From positions 1-9,341 of the forward strand of contig QIAR01000083.1 in NCBI GenBank assembly GCA_003225595.1: a stretch of DNA of 9,341 nucleotides, written 5' to 3'. Shown in pieces: positions 1-8,400 of the stretch. Each line of letters begins with the position of its first letter. The stretch's first letter is position 1. Source of the stretch: Acidobacteriota bacterium (GTDB lineage Bacteria; Acidobacteriota; Terriglobia; Terriglobales; Acidobacteriaceae). Made by a program: the position numbers and the translations under genes. The notes below the pieces were generated by a model. The model did not search any database. It worked only from the letters and a program-made list of their open reading frames with translations, and was not told the origin of the DNA.

Positions 1-849
1 CTCGGCACCACCAACCGCGGCAATCCCTTCCACTACAAGATGGTCGAGAATGGCCAGGAAGTCACGCGCGACATCTCCGATCAAGTGATCGCCAATGCCC
101 TCAAGCTCGGAATCGATGCCGTCATCACCATCGGCGGTGATGGCTCACAGAAGATTGCACTCGACCTTTTCCAGAAGGGCATGAGCATCGTCGGCGTTCC
201 CAAGACCATCGACAACGATCTCTCTGCCACCGAAGTCACCTTCGGCTTCGATACCGCGCTGCACACAGCCACCGACGCGGTCGACAAAATCCATACCACA
301 GCAGAATCATACCACCGAATCATGGTGGTTGAAGTTATGGGGCGCGACGCGGGCTGGATCGCGCTCGAGGCAGGCATTGCCGGGGGCGCACACGTCATCC
401 TCATCCCCGAGATTCCCTTCACCGTCGAGAATATCTGCAAATACGTGAGCGAGCGTGAAGGCTACGGCAAACGTTTCACTATTGTCGTGGTCGCCGAAGG
501 TATCCAGTTGCCCCCGGAATTGAAGGAGAATCGCCGTGCCGGATCAGTCGGCAATCTGGTCGGCAATGCCATCGCGCTGAGTGCTCACAAAGAAGTGCGG
601 GTGAGCGTGTTGGGACATATCCAACGAGGGGGATCGCCTACACCCTTCGATCGCATCCTGGCCACGCGCTTCGGAGTAGCCGCCGTGGACCTGATCTCCG
701 CGGGCGGGTTCGGCAAAATGGTCTGTTTGCAGCAGGAGCGCATACACACAGTAGATATCGCCCAAGCGGTCGGCCGGTTGAAGACGGTCGATCCTCAAGG
801 CGAAATCGTCCGCGCCGCTCGGGCGATCGGCATTTGCTTCGGCGATTAA
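1..849 (+). CDS. pfkA: 6-phosphofructokinase, 5'-truncated by window edge
   Basis: Phosphorylates fructose 6-phosphate to fructose 1,6-bisphosphate in the cytoplasm, the committed step of glycolysis. The frame is open from base 1, so the ATG at 40 is internal: the preceding codons read LGTTNRGNPF, a conserved part of the family. About 282 residues are visible; the N-terminus with the first nucleotide-binding glycine loop lies outside the window. Visible motifs are GGDGS (133-147), the catalytic loop PKTIDND (199-219), MGRDAGWIA (337-363) and GHIQRGGSP, the fructose-6-phosphate binding segment (612-638). Family knowledge: Gly in GGDGS favours ATP as donor, whereas pyrophosphate enzymes carry Asp there; Lys in PKTIDND is shared with the PPi-type and 'mixed' ATP-type clades. 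I infer an ATP-dependent enzyme of the mixed clade. It converges on the ABC permease gene, with 66 bases between the two stop codons. No clear terminator is seen there. Confidence 0.95.
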   Translation, partial: LGTTNRGNPFHYKMVENGQEVTRDISDQVIANALKLGIDAVITIGGDGSQKIALDLFQKGMSIVGVPKTIDNDLSATEVTFGFDTALHTATDAVDKIHTTAESYHRIMVVEVMGRDAGWIALEAGIAGGAHVILIPEIPFTVENICKYVSEREGYGKRFTIVVVAEGIQLPPELKENRRAGSVGNLVGNAIALSAHKEVRVSVLGHIQRGGSPTPFDRILATRFGVAAVDLISAGGFGKMVCLQQERIHTVDIAQAVGRLKTVDPQGEIVRAARAIGICFGD

Positions 850-915
850 CCAGAATGTAGCGGGTCAATTGGACACGGCGCTATCGATAGAAACCGCACA
901 CTTCGAAAATGGGCG

Positions 916-2565
916 CTAAGCGCGGCAGAGTTCGGAAATGAGGGTTTCCCTTCGATCAAGCGCCATTCGGTCGATGCGCTTGAGGACGAGAGCGTATCCA
1001 GTGAACGAGAGCACGGAGAATACCAGGAAGACGGGCGTCGCAAGCCAAAAACTTCCATAATGGCGCGCGAGTAAAAAAACGACCGTGCCCAGACCGAAGA
1101 TACCAAACTGGATCCCGAAGCTGGCCAGGACGGTTGTCCGCGATGCGCGCTGGCGCCCAAATGTCCCCCAGTCTAATTTCTTTGGTGAATAAATTGAGAG
1201 CAGATTGCCCAGCGCGAGGTTTGCGGGTGCGGCAAAGAGAATTCCTGCGAGCGTCGCAATTGTAACGTCGACTGCGGGCGGCCGGTACATCATGCACACC
1301 GCGAGCCAGACAAGGACCGTCTCCAGTCCAAAGGCGGCCACATGTGCGAGGTTTTTTGCCAAGACAATTTTCCGGAAGCGCACCGGCGAAGCGAAAAAGA
1401 ACTGGATTCCGCCGCCATCGGCTCCAAAATTGTTGTAAACGAGATTAGTCAACAACAGCAGCGCGTAGGCGCCGCCCACTGGGAATGCGAGATCGGGAGC
1501 ACGTGCGAGAAAATTCCCGCCCTTCCCCGAAAGTCGAATAATTAGGAGCCAGAATACTGGCGTGATGAGCGTGAAGAGCATCGGGCCGCTCCGCGAAAGA
1601 TACCGCAGTTCCTTCTCGAAGGTCGCCGCGATGGGTCCCGGAAATCCAAGCACACTCCAACCAAGACGAAGCGCCTGATTTTCCTTTCGGGAAGCTATAT
1701 ACCCGACCGCTTCGCTCAGATTCTCTCCCTGATATTGCGCACGCAACCGGAGATTCAGGAGCCAGAGAATTGCGGCCCCGTAAGGACAGAGCACCGCAAA
1801 GAAGCCTAGGCCCGCCGAGACCTGACCGTGCGACATCCGAGCAATCGCCTCTGCGGCGAGCCCGGGCGGCAGCAACCGCTGGGCTGGTGAAAGCTCGCGG
1901 GAAACCCGCACCACTCCGGGCCTGGGTTTTTCGCCGTAGCGGTTCATCAGTGGTCCGATCAATTGAAAACTGAGTATGAAAAGAAAAAAAAGAACGCCGA
2001 TGATTTCGCGCGCCCGCCGCTGTGCCAGCCAGCGCTCGACCCAGGCGAAAATCATCCGCGCGAGAAGGAGGTTCACAATCGCAAACGCCAGCAGCACGAG
2101 TGCGGCCCAGATGAGCAGACGAGGATCAGCGAATCCGATACCAATCGTGATTCCAAGCAGCCAAAGAGATCCGAGTGCTGTGGCCGGATCTAGAGAGCCA
2201 TAAACCAGGCGAACCAGAAAGTACGATGGATAACCGAGCGGGAAGCGGAGGAAATTCGAAGAGTCGAGATTTTCCGTAAATGCTGTCGCCATCAAGGGAA
2301 AGAGCTGCCAAAAGAGAAATACGGACCACAGCAGAATCGAGAGCCATCCGGCCTCGTCCTGAGATATAAAAAACCAGGCCGCCCCACCAAACCCGATGGC
2401 ACCGCCAACCCCAGCTAAGGCAATAAATAAGCCCATGAAGATCCGGGAGGCCAGCTCCACACGTCCACGGACCGTTTGAAGGGAGTTGACAAAGAGCTGC
2501 CAGCGGATCCGTGCAATTGCGGCGAATTGCCCGCGCGCTTCCGGCGCGAAAATCAGCCAAGCCAT
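916..2565 (-). CDS. ABC-2 type exporter, permease subunit
   Basis: Predicted inner-membrane permease of 549 residues, partner of the ATPase encoded just upstream. Start chosen at the ATG read from 2565 (MAWLIFAPEARG), because a TCAGGAA ribosome binding site sits 5 bases before it and it overlaps the ATPase stop by 13 bases. A longer reading to 2775 would add an Arg/Cys/Gly-rich segment that is only the ATPase gene read out of frame. About 11-12 hydrophobic segments can be seen, roughly at residues 43-67, 72-96, 133-147, 149-176, 187-206, 251-271, 326-345, 361-381, 403-426, 434-458, 478-501 and 506-527. The central stretch around 378-405 (NNFGADGGG, then ASPVRFRKIVLAKN) resembles a conserved loop of large ABC-2 permeases. 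A cytoplasmic region of about 45 residues (275-320) separates the two halves. Substrate is unknown; nothing nearby indicates it. Confidence 0.85.
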   Translation of the reverse strand: MAWLIFAPEARGQFAAIARIRWQLFVNSLQTVRGRVELASRIFMGLFIALAGVGGAIGFGGAAWFFISQDEAGWLSILLWSVFLFWQLFPLMATAFTENLDSSNFLRFPLGYPSYFLVRLVYGSLDPATALGSLWLLGITIGIGFADPRLLIWAALVLLAFAIVNLLLARMIFAWVERWLAQRRAREIIGVLFFLFILSFQLIGPLMNRYGEKPRPGVVRVSRELSPAQRLLPPGLAAEAIARMSHGQVSAGLGFFAVLCPYGAAILWLLNLRLRAQYQGENLSEAVGYIASRKENQALRLGWSVLGFPGPIAATFEKELRYLSRSGPMLFTLITPVFWLLIIRLSGKGGNFLARAPDLAFPVGGAYALLLLTNLVYNNFGADGGGIQFFFASPVRFRKIVLAKNLAHVAAFGLETVLVWLAVCMMYRPPAVDVTIATLAGILFAAPANLALGNLLSIYSPKKLDWGTFGRQRASRTTVLASFGIQFGIFGLGTVVFLLARHYGSFWLATPVFLVFSVLSFTGYALVLKRIDRMALDRRETLISELCRA

Positions 2566-3380
2566 GAAAGTTCCTGATCGGCGCGCCTCAAGTCGCCGAC
2601 GGTCCGGAGAAAAATTTGTTCGAGCGTCAACTTCTCGCGCCCCGATTGTGTGGCACCCTCGGCGGCCACAGCCGGTACCCCTGTTGCAGCCTGTGCTTCC
2701 ACACCCGCGCGAAGCTCTTCGAGTGAACCCTGCGCGACCAGTTGACCGCGATGAATGATGGCGACGTGGCTGCACAGCCGTTCGACGATTTCAAGTACAT
2801 GGGAGGTGAGAAAAATCGTGGCGCCCCGTGCAATCATGCGCTGGAGCATAGCCTTCAGAGTGCCAGAGGCGATGGCATCCACGGCTTCGAATGGCTCGTC
2901 GAGGAAGAGAATCTTCGGCCCGTGGATCACCGCTGCGGCCAGCGCGAGCTTTTTCTGCATTCCGTGCGAGTAGTCGGTAACGAGTTTCTTCGGTTGGTCC
3001 GCCAACTGCATGAACTCGAGCAGTTCAGCTGTCCGCTTCGCTGCCGTCTCGCGGTCAAGGCCGTACATGCGGCCGACGAAGTTCAAATATTCCGAGCCGG
3101 TTAGCCGCCCGAAGAGCGCCATGCCTTCCGGCACCACGCCAATCTGCCGCTTCACCTCGAGTGGTTTCGCGATGAGATCGAGTCCGAGAATATGGATTCG
3201 CCCAGCTGTGGGCGCGAGCAGGCCGGTGAGCATCTTGATGGTGGTGGACTTTCCCGCGCCATTCGGACCAAGAAAGCCAAAAAACTGGCCTGGCGCGACG
3301 CGAAGGTTCACGTCATGTACAGCGACAAGTTCACCAAACCGGCGGGTCAGACCCTCCGTTGAGATCGCGGGAACGTCCAT
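2553..3380 (-). CDS. ABC-2 type exporter, ATP-binding subunit
   Basis: Cytoplasmic ATPase of 275 residues that would energise the permease encoded next. Motifs in order: Walker A GPNGAGKST (residues 38-46), Q-loop region IGVVPEG (80-86, with Glu where Gln is canonical, as in many DrrA/CcmA-like ATPases), signature YSHGMQKKL (137-145), Walker B ILFLDEP (157-163), D-loop-like FEAVD (164-168) and the switch His in LTSH (191-194). Residues 225-250 form an Ala/Gly-rich linker before a short C-terminal tail, perhaps a docking segment for the permease. Start chosen at the ATG read from 3380 (MDVPAIST), where similarity to the family begins, with a weak GGGA about 5 bases upstream. An upstream alternative at 3464 would add 28 basic residues with no family character. 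First gene of a two-gene operon; divergent from the lipoprotein gene. Confidence 0.92.
   Translation of the reverse strand: MDVPAISTEGLTRRFGELVAVHDVNLRVAPGQFFGFLGPNGAGKSTTIKMLTGLLAPTAGRIHILGLDLIAKPLEVKRQIGVVPEGMALFGRLTGSEYLNFVGRMYGLDRETAAKRTAELLEFMQLADQPKKLVTDYSHGMQKKLALAAAVIHGPKILFLDEPFEAVDAIASGTLKAMLQRMIARGATIFLTSHVLEIVERLCSHVAIIHRGQLVAQGSLEELRAGVEAQAATGVPAVAAEGATQSGREKLTLEQIFLRTVGDLRRADQELSWLG
2571..2575 (-). promoter_or_regulatory. Ribosome binding site of the ABC permease
   Basis: Read on the minus strand the bases are AGGAA, 5 bases before the ATG at 2565 and inside the last codons of the ATPase gene. This decides the permease start and supports translational coupling of the two genes. 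Confidence 0.65.
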
Positions 3381-3643
3381 GGAATTCCCGACTCTAGCAC
3401 AACGGAAGAAATCCTTTACGCGCGCTTGCTGCGGTTGGTCTTTCCTCCGTGTTCTGGGGAGCATTCCCCCTATTTGGCCCGCCGCAAACGAGTGCCTTTT
3501 CGAATGCTGATTTAACTCCCACCGAATTGGTTCTGTGGGCCGTTCGAATCTGGGCCGCCCCTACGCTCTTCAGGTGCATTCCCTGTCAACCTCTCCCGTG
3601 CACGGGGTCCCTTCCGCCGCGCTATATTGTTCTCTTGATCCCG
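3381..3643. other. Divergent intergenic region between ABC operon and lipoprotein gene
   Basis: About 263 bases between the ATPase start (minus) and the preferred lipoprotein start (plus); it must hold promoters for both directions. On the plus strand TATATT at 3623-3628 could be a -10 element, but no good -35 lies 16-18 bases upstream. On the minus strand TGCTAGAGT, ending about 12 bases before the ATPase ATG, could be an extended -10. Both are weak. Frames open across this region give Pro/Trp/Cys-rich peptides with no protein-family character. Confidence 0.35.
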
Positions 3644-4675
3644 GTGAAATTGCTACGACTGTCGCGAACGACAACGGCCGTGATGGCGATCATGCTGGCT
3701 GCGACTCTCCTACTTGCCAGTTGCAACCGTGGCCGCGGCAAAGTGCTTGAGGTTGATTATGTTTCCGCCTCACAGGTTCCTCTGCGTGACCGCGTGGCCG
3801 CTGTCTACAACAAGACGGGCGTCGTGAAGAATGGCGATCGCGTCGAAGTCCTCGAGCGACAGCGGCGATTCGTGCGCGTGCGCACCTCCAGCGGGACGGA
3901 AGGCTGGATTGAGCAGCGCCATCTCGTGAGCCAGCAGGTCTACAACGGTTTCCAGAAACTCTTGCGCGAGAACCAGAATGCTCCGGTGCAGGTTCATGGC
4001 ACCACACGTAACGACACCAATATTCATGTCGAACCGGGCCGGGAGACCGAGCACCTGTACCTGCTTTCCGCCGGCGAGAAGCTTGCGATTCTGAAACGCG
4101 CCACTGTCGAGAAGCAGCCTCTAATCAAGGTGCCCGCATCCCCCAACGGCGCAAAGGAACCGTCAAAGTCCATACCGCCCGCTCTGGACGATTGGTGGCT
4201 GCTCCGCGATTCCCAGGGACGGGTCGGTTGGGTGCTAGCGCGGATGGTGGATCTCGATATTCCGCTCGAAATTGCGCAGTACGCTGAAGGCCAGCGCTTC
4301 GTGGCATTCTTTGTTCTGAATGAGGTGCAGGACGGCGACAAGAAAGTTCCCCAATATCTCGCGGTGCTGGCGGAACCCAAGGACGGCTTGCCCTATGACT
4401 ACGACCAGATTCGCGTTTTTACCTGGAACGTGAAGCGGCATCGCTACGAAACCGCTTACCGCGAACGCAAACTCGACGGCGTACTACCGGTGACGGTCGG
4501 GCGCGAGAACTTTGACAAAGAAGGCAACCTCCCGGTGTTCGCGTTGCGCGTCAAAGACGAAAACGGAAACGTCACCGAGCGTAAGTACAAGCTGAATACG
4601 CCCATAGTCCGCCGCGTGCTTGCACCAGGAGAGCAGAAGGAAGAGCCGTCGAAGCGAAAAAGGCGTCGGCGGTAG
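3644..4675 (+). CDS. SH3-like domain lipoprotein
   Basis: Predicted envelope lipoprotein of 343 residues, function unknown. The frame is open from 3449, but I place the start at GTG 3644 because that gives a model lipoprotein signal: basic n-region MKLLRLSR, hydrophobic core, then lipobox LLAS-C with Cys27 as the acylated residue. ATG 3683 would leave a core without positive charges. No good ribosome binding site precedes any of these starts. Residues 40-95 fit a bacterial SH3 fold (VPLRDR, NGDRVEVLE, GWIEQRHLV). A second SH3-like unit at about 118-203 (GEKLAILKR ... WWLLRDSQGRVGWVLARMV) carries a Pro/Lys-rich insertion at 155-182. Residues 216-325 are predicted beta-rich. The tail is strongly basic (KRKRRRR). 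Family knowledge: such domains often bind peptidoglycan or peptides. Single gene, convergent with the DUF309 gene. Confidence 0.8.
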   Translation: MKLLRLSRTTTAVMAIMLAATLLLASCNRGRGKVLEVDYVSASQVPLRDRVAAVYNKTGVVKNGDRVEVLERQRRFVRVRTSSGTEGWIEQRHLVSQQVYNGFQKLLRENQNAPVQVHGTTRNDTNIHVEPGRETEHLYLLSAGEKLAILKRATVEKQPLIKVPASPNGAKEPSKSIPPALDDWWLLRDSQGRVGWVLARMVDLDIPLEIAQYAEGQRFVAFFVLNEVQDGDKKVPQYLAVLAEPKDGLPYDYDQIRVFTWNVKRHRYETAYRERKLDGVLPVTVGRENFDKEGNLPVFALRVKDENGNVTERKYKLNTPIVRRVLAPGEQKEEPSKRKRRRR

Positions 4676-4690
4676 TCGGTCCTTGAAGGA

Positions 4691-4831
4691 TTACTCGCCA
4701 GCCTTTGAGTCACTTGTCTTCAGTTCGTCAAGAAGACTCTTACCCCACAGCGCGCCGAGAACTTTCCGGGAATGCGAAACAGCGATCAACAAGACGATTC
4801 TAGCAGGCGGCAGGTCGTGATCGCAGGTCAC
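4691..4831 (-). CDS. Doubtful short ORF, 46 residues, downstream of DUF309
   Basis: In the 173-base gap between the lipoprotein and DUF309 stops, a minus-strand frame starts at GTG 4831 and ends at TAA 4691-4693. It reads MTCDHDLPPARIVLLIAV, then SHSRKVLGALWGKSLLDELK and a short polar tail. The composition is protein-like, with a hydrophobic stretch followed by an amphipathic basic one, and it starts 17 bases after the DUF309 stop, so it could be a third-rate operon partner or the remnant of a longer gene. Against it: no ribosome binding site, only modest third-position GC, and no family I recognise. The frame stays open upstream of the GTG for at least 12 more codons. Otherwise the gap shows nothing; no convincing terminator for either convergent gene is visible. 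Confidence 0.2.
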   Translation of the reverse strand: MTCDHDLPPARIVLLIAVSHSRKVLGALWGKSLLDELKTSDSKAGE

Positions 4832-4848
4832 GCGTCGGCGGACTGCAG

Positions 4849-5196
4849 CTACTCCCCACGAGGTTCCATGCGGGGCAGCGGAGGCTCGTTTCCCCCATCA
4901 GCGAAAGCGTCGCGCCAGGTAGCGAGCACGCGCCGTAGCTTACTTATATCGATTCCGCCAAAGTCATCGGGAGAGCCATCCAGATTCCTTGTGCCGCGTT
5001 CGAGCAGCGAATGTGTGCCCACCAGGTTCCCAGTCGAATGGTGATGGAATGCGACCGCGATCTGAATCAGTCCCTGTAGGAATCTCTTTTCGGCAACCGG
5101 GGCAGCACGCCACACGTCTTCCAGGACTTCGTGCGCTTCGAAGAACTCGGCTTCGTTGAAGAGTTGGATTCCGCGAAGAAAGGCTTCCTGATCCAT
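4849..5196 (-). CDS. DUF309 family protein
   Basis: Small cytoplasmic, probably all-helical protein of 115 residues. It shows the two hallmarks of the DUF309 family: F-x-x-G-x-x-LFN followed by FFEAHEVLEDVW (residues 18-29), and FLQGLIQIAVAFHHH then GN (39-57). The conserved His and Glu residues in these helices are typical of the family, whose biochemical role is not established. Start chosen at the ATG read from 5196 (MDQEAFLRG), which matches where family members usually begin, although no ribosome binding site precedes it. A TTG at 5220 in the same frame would add 8 residues and has a GGAG about 4 bases upstream, so it is a real alternative. The C-terminus after residue 100 is Pro/Arg-rich and probably disordered. 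Divergent from the receptor gene. Confidence 0.85.
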   Translation of the reverse strand: MDQEAFLRGIQLFNEAEFFEAHEVLEDVWRAAPVAEKRFLQGLIQIAVAFHHHSTGNLVGTHSLLERGTRNLDGSPDDFGGIDISKLRRVLATWRDAFADGGNEPPLPRMEPRGE

Positions 5197-5362
5197 CCAG
5201 CCATTGTGACACGAGTGCAAGAAGCTCCGTTCCGGATACGGTATTTCATAGGAGCGCGAGCAAACTCTTCATATTTCAATAGTTTGCAATCGATCTAAAT
5301 GCAACCACATGAAAACACGCCTTGTTGTCGCGTTTTGTTTTGGAACGTTGGTTGCTGTTTCA

Positions 5363-5395
5363 CTGTTTACTAGTCGCTCTCTCCTGTGTAAACAG
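5363..5395 (+). repeat. 8-bp perfect inverted repeat in receptor leader
   Basis: CTGTTTAC at 5363-5370 is exactly complementary to GTAAACAG at 5388-5395, with a 17-base spacer. CTGTTT also occurs at 5355-5360, eight bases before the left arm, making a short direct repeat. The element lies 84 bases before the receptor ATG and could be an operator or an RNA hairpin in the leader. Function is inferred only from position. Confidence 0.45.
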
Positions 5396-5467
5396 GCGTG
5401 TGAGTTTTGTTTTTCAGCCTTATATTTGCCTATTCACAGGTTCTGCTTCCAGAGACTTACTACGTCT

Positions 5468-5472
5468 AGGAG
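5468..5472 (+). promoter_or_regulatory. Ribosome binding site of the TonB receptor
   Basis: AGGAG, 6 bases before the ATG at 5479. It is the clearest ribosome binding site in the window, fixes the receptor start, and suggests efficient translation. Confidence 0.85.
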
Positions 5473-5478
5473 AGTTCA

Positions 5479-8400
5479 ATGGAATACGATTTTCCTACCA
5501 AGATTGCATCGCTAATAGCTGTATTAGCGGTCATTTTCTGCGCCACCTTTGCCATTGCCCAAGGCATCGTCACCGGAACAATTTCGGGTACGGTGGAAGA
5601 TCCTCAGGGGGCAGTGTTGACTGGTGCAAAAGTGACTGCAAAACATCTAGCCACTAATCGCGAATTCGATACAGTTACCGGAGCCGGAGGGACTTTCTCG
5701 CTGCGGAATCTACCGCCGGGCGCATACGATGTCAAGGTGGAGGCGCCCAACTTCCGTGCCTACAATGCGAAGGGTGTAGGGGTTAACGTGGGTACCGAAA
5801 CTTCCTTAGGCACCTTCAAAATGGAAGTTGGTGCTGCCAGCGAGACGGTGACGGTGGAAGGAACCGCTCCGCTGGTTGAATCGACCACACAGGAGATTAC
5901 GAACACTTTTGAAGCCAAGAAGGCTCAGGAACTACCGGTCGGGAACGCGCTGGATTCCCTAGCCCTTTTTGTGCCGGGTGTTGCGACTGCAGGCGATGCG
6001 AGCTTCAGCAACAACAACGGCGCGGAATTGGCGGTGAATGGACAACGTGCCCGATCCAATAATTACCAGATCGATGGACAGGCGAACAATGATAACTCTG
6101 TGGGTGGTCCATCGATTTTCTTCGGCAACCAAGACGCGATCGCGGAACTGCAGATTGTTACTAACTACAGCGCTGCGTATGGACGCAACCTAGGCGCCGT
6201 AGTGAACTATGTAACTAAATCAGGCACTAACGACTTTCATGGTTCGGGATACGAGTTCTATCAAGGCTCGCTCTTTGATTCGCTGCGGAATCAGGACAAG
6301 AATCCGGTCTTTGGCTTCTGTGTCCCTGGGGAGAATCCAGGCGACGGGTGCACCGTACCAAAGGTTTCCCGGTTTGTCGACAACCGTTTTGGAGGCACGG
6401 TTGGCGGGCCCATTTTGAAGGATAAGATGTGGTTTTTCGGGTCAACAAACTTTGAGCGACAGCGTACTGGTGGTTCGCCGAGTTCGTCGGCTCCATTGAT
6501 TACGCCCACACCAACCGGAATTCAGCAGCTCCAAAGTGCCTTTTCGGGCAATCCAGCAGTGAATGCGCTCGCAACGATCGGCCCTACCGCGGTAAGCGGC
6601 GGAGCTCCAACTTTCGGTAATCTCCAAACGATCGTGGTTTCGGACGGATCTACCTCCGCTCCCGTTGAATTTGGCGAGATCACGCGTTTCGTACCCGCAC
6701 CCTTCAACGATTACGAGGCGACCGGGCGCGTGGACGTCAAGGTTACGTCGAAGGATAACTTCTTCGGACGTTACGTCTTTCAACAGGAGTTTTTCGGCGG
6801 CATAGCGGGTTCAAGTCCATCTAACCAGAGCATTGCACAAGGTGACTGGATTTCCGAACCTGGCCGCGACCAGCAGATCGGGCTCGACTGGGTTCGCAAC
6901 TGGAGTAGCAATTTCATCAACCAGGCCCGCGCCAGTTATTCTCGGGTCAGATTTGGATTCGAGGGAGGGTCTTTCCCCAAGTGCTTACAAGCTGCGATAA
7001 CGACATGCCCCTCAGAGATCGACTTCGGTGATGGCACAACTTTGGGTCTCGGAATCGCGAACAATTTGCCTCAAGGTCGAATCATTAACGTATACCAGAT
7101 TCAGGATAACGCCTCCTGGCAAGTTAGTCGCCACACGCTGAAAATCGGTGGGGACTACACCAAGCAGCGCTCACCTAACGTCTTTCTGCCCAATGTGAAC
7201 GGTACCTTTAATTTCGCCGATTTCAACAGCTTCCTTGCCAATACTCCCCAATCGGTACGGATTGTTTCCGGCAATCCACACCTTCCCTTTAAGGAAAATG
7301 ACCTCGCTTTTTACGTTCAGGATGACTGGCGCATTAAAGACAATCTGACTCTGAACCTCGGAGTGCGCTGGGAGTGGTTCCAGCAGGCTATCAATCTGCT
7401 GCATGATCGCACGGTCGCGCAGCAGACAGGCCCCAATCCTTTTTGGGACACCAGCTTGCCATTGGATAGGACGACTATTGCAAGCGTCCCGCAGGACCTT
7501 AACAACTTCAGTCCCGTGGTTGGTTTTGCATGGACGCCACGCATGTGGAAGGGATTTTTTGGGGAGGATAAGACAGTCATCCGAGCGGGATTCCGGATTG
7601 GTTATGATCCGGCGTTCTACAACATCTTCCTTAACACGGCGACGAATTCTCCGGTCGTGAATGCCGGTCAATTCCCGAATGCGGCAATGCCGACGCCCCC
7701 GGGTATACCACCCGGTGGCGCGACTGGCAGTGTTGTCCAGGCTGCCATCGTACCGCTAGTACCTACGGGAGGCGACCCTGGTAACCGTAAACAGGTGCTG
7801 GTGTCCAGGGACTTCCATAATCCCTATTCAGAACAATGGAACTTCGGCATACAGCGCTCAATCGGACAGAGGGTGGCAGCGGAGGTTCGCTACGTCGGCA
7901 ACCACACTGTCGGCAATTTCCTGAACTTTAACGCGAATCCAGCGCTCGGTCCTCTTATCGACGCGGGCTTCGCAAATCTTATCCCGGCGGGTCTGGGTCC
8001 CTGCACCGATGCAACCCAGCCTGGTGGCGCCTTAGGCTATGTGGATTGTGCGCGTACCCGAGTGCAAGAGCGGAGCAATGGGGCCTACTCCACCTATCAC
8101 GGTCTGCAGACGGAACTTAGGGTAGGCGGCTGGCATGGGGTCACCGCAACTGCGTCGTACACTTTCAGCAAAGTGATCGACAATTCCAGCGAGGTGTTTT
8201 CAACAGGCGTAGGCGGCAACACCACGTCATTTTCGCAGAATCCGTTCGATACAGCTAAAGCCGAGCATGCGGTCAGCGGTATCGATTATCCGCACGTGTT
8301 TGGTCTGGCGTTCATCTATGATTTGCCCTTTTACAAGAGCGGACGAGGCATGATGGGGCATGTACTGGGTGGATGGCAGTTGAACTCGACGTACCGGTTT

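Larger units (their letters stand above)
5197..5478. promoter_or_regulatory. Divergent intergenic/leader region upstream of the TonB receptor
   Basis: About 280 bases between the DUF309 start and the receptor start, noticeably richer in T than the flanking genes. It must contain the receptor promoter. TATATT at 5421-5426 is a candidate -10, but the bases 17 upstream (GTGTGA) are a poor -35. The half of this region nearest the receptor carries the inverted repeat listed separately. An ATG at 5309 opens a frame with a signal-peptide-like beginning, but it lacks a ribosome binding site and runs out of frame into the receptor gene, so I do not call it a gene. Confidence 0.45.

Noticed and set aside
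891..923. CTATCGATAG palindrome and GCGC-TAA-GCGC repeat between the convergent PFK and permease stops
   Set aside because: Stems are too short and lack a T tail, so neither is a convincing terminator; the second overlaps the permease stop.
2566..2775. N-terminal extension of the ABC permease
   Set aside because: The extension is Arg/Gly/Cys-rich, lies entirely within the ATPase gene, and has no membrane-protein character; the internal ATG at 2565 has a good ribosome binding site.
4716..4737. GTCTTC / GAAGAC inverted repeat with a 10-base loop as a terminator
   Set aside because: Only 6 bp, not GC-rich, and no T-run on either side.
5284..5304. TTGCA / TGCAA inverted repeat upstream of the receptor
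   Set aside because: Only 5 bp with an 11-base spacer, within chance expectation in this T/A-rich segment.
5309..5515. Plus-strand frame beginning MKTRLVVAFCFGTLVAVSLF, like a signal peptide
   Set aside because: No ribosome binding site, no conserved content after the hydrophobic start, and it overlaps the well-supported receptor start in another frame. T-rich DNA readily gives hydrophobic residues.
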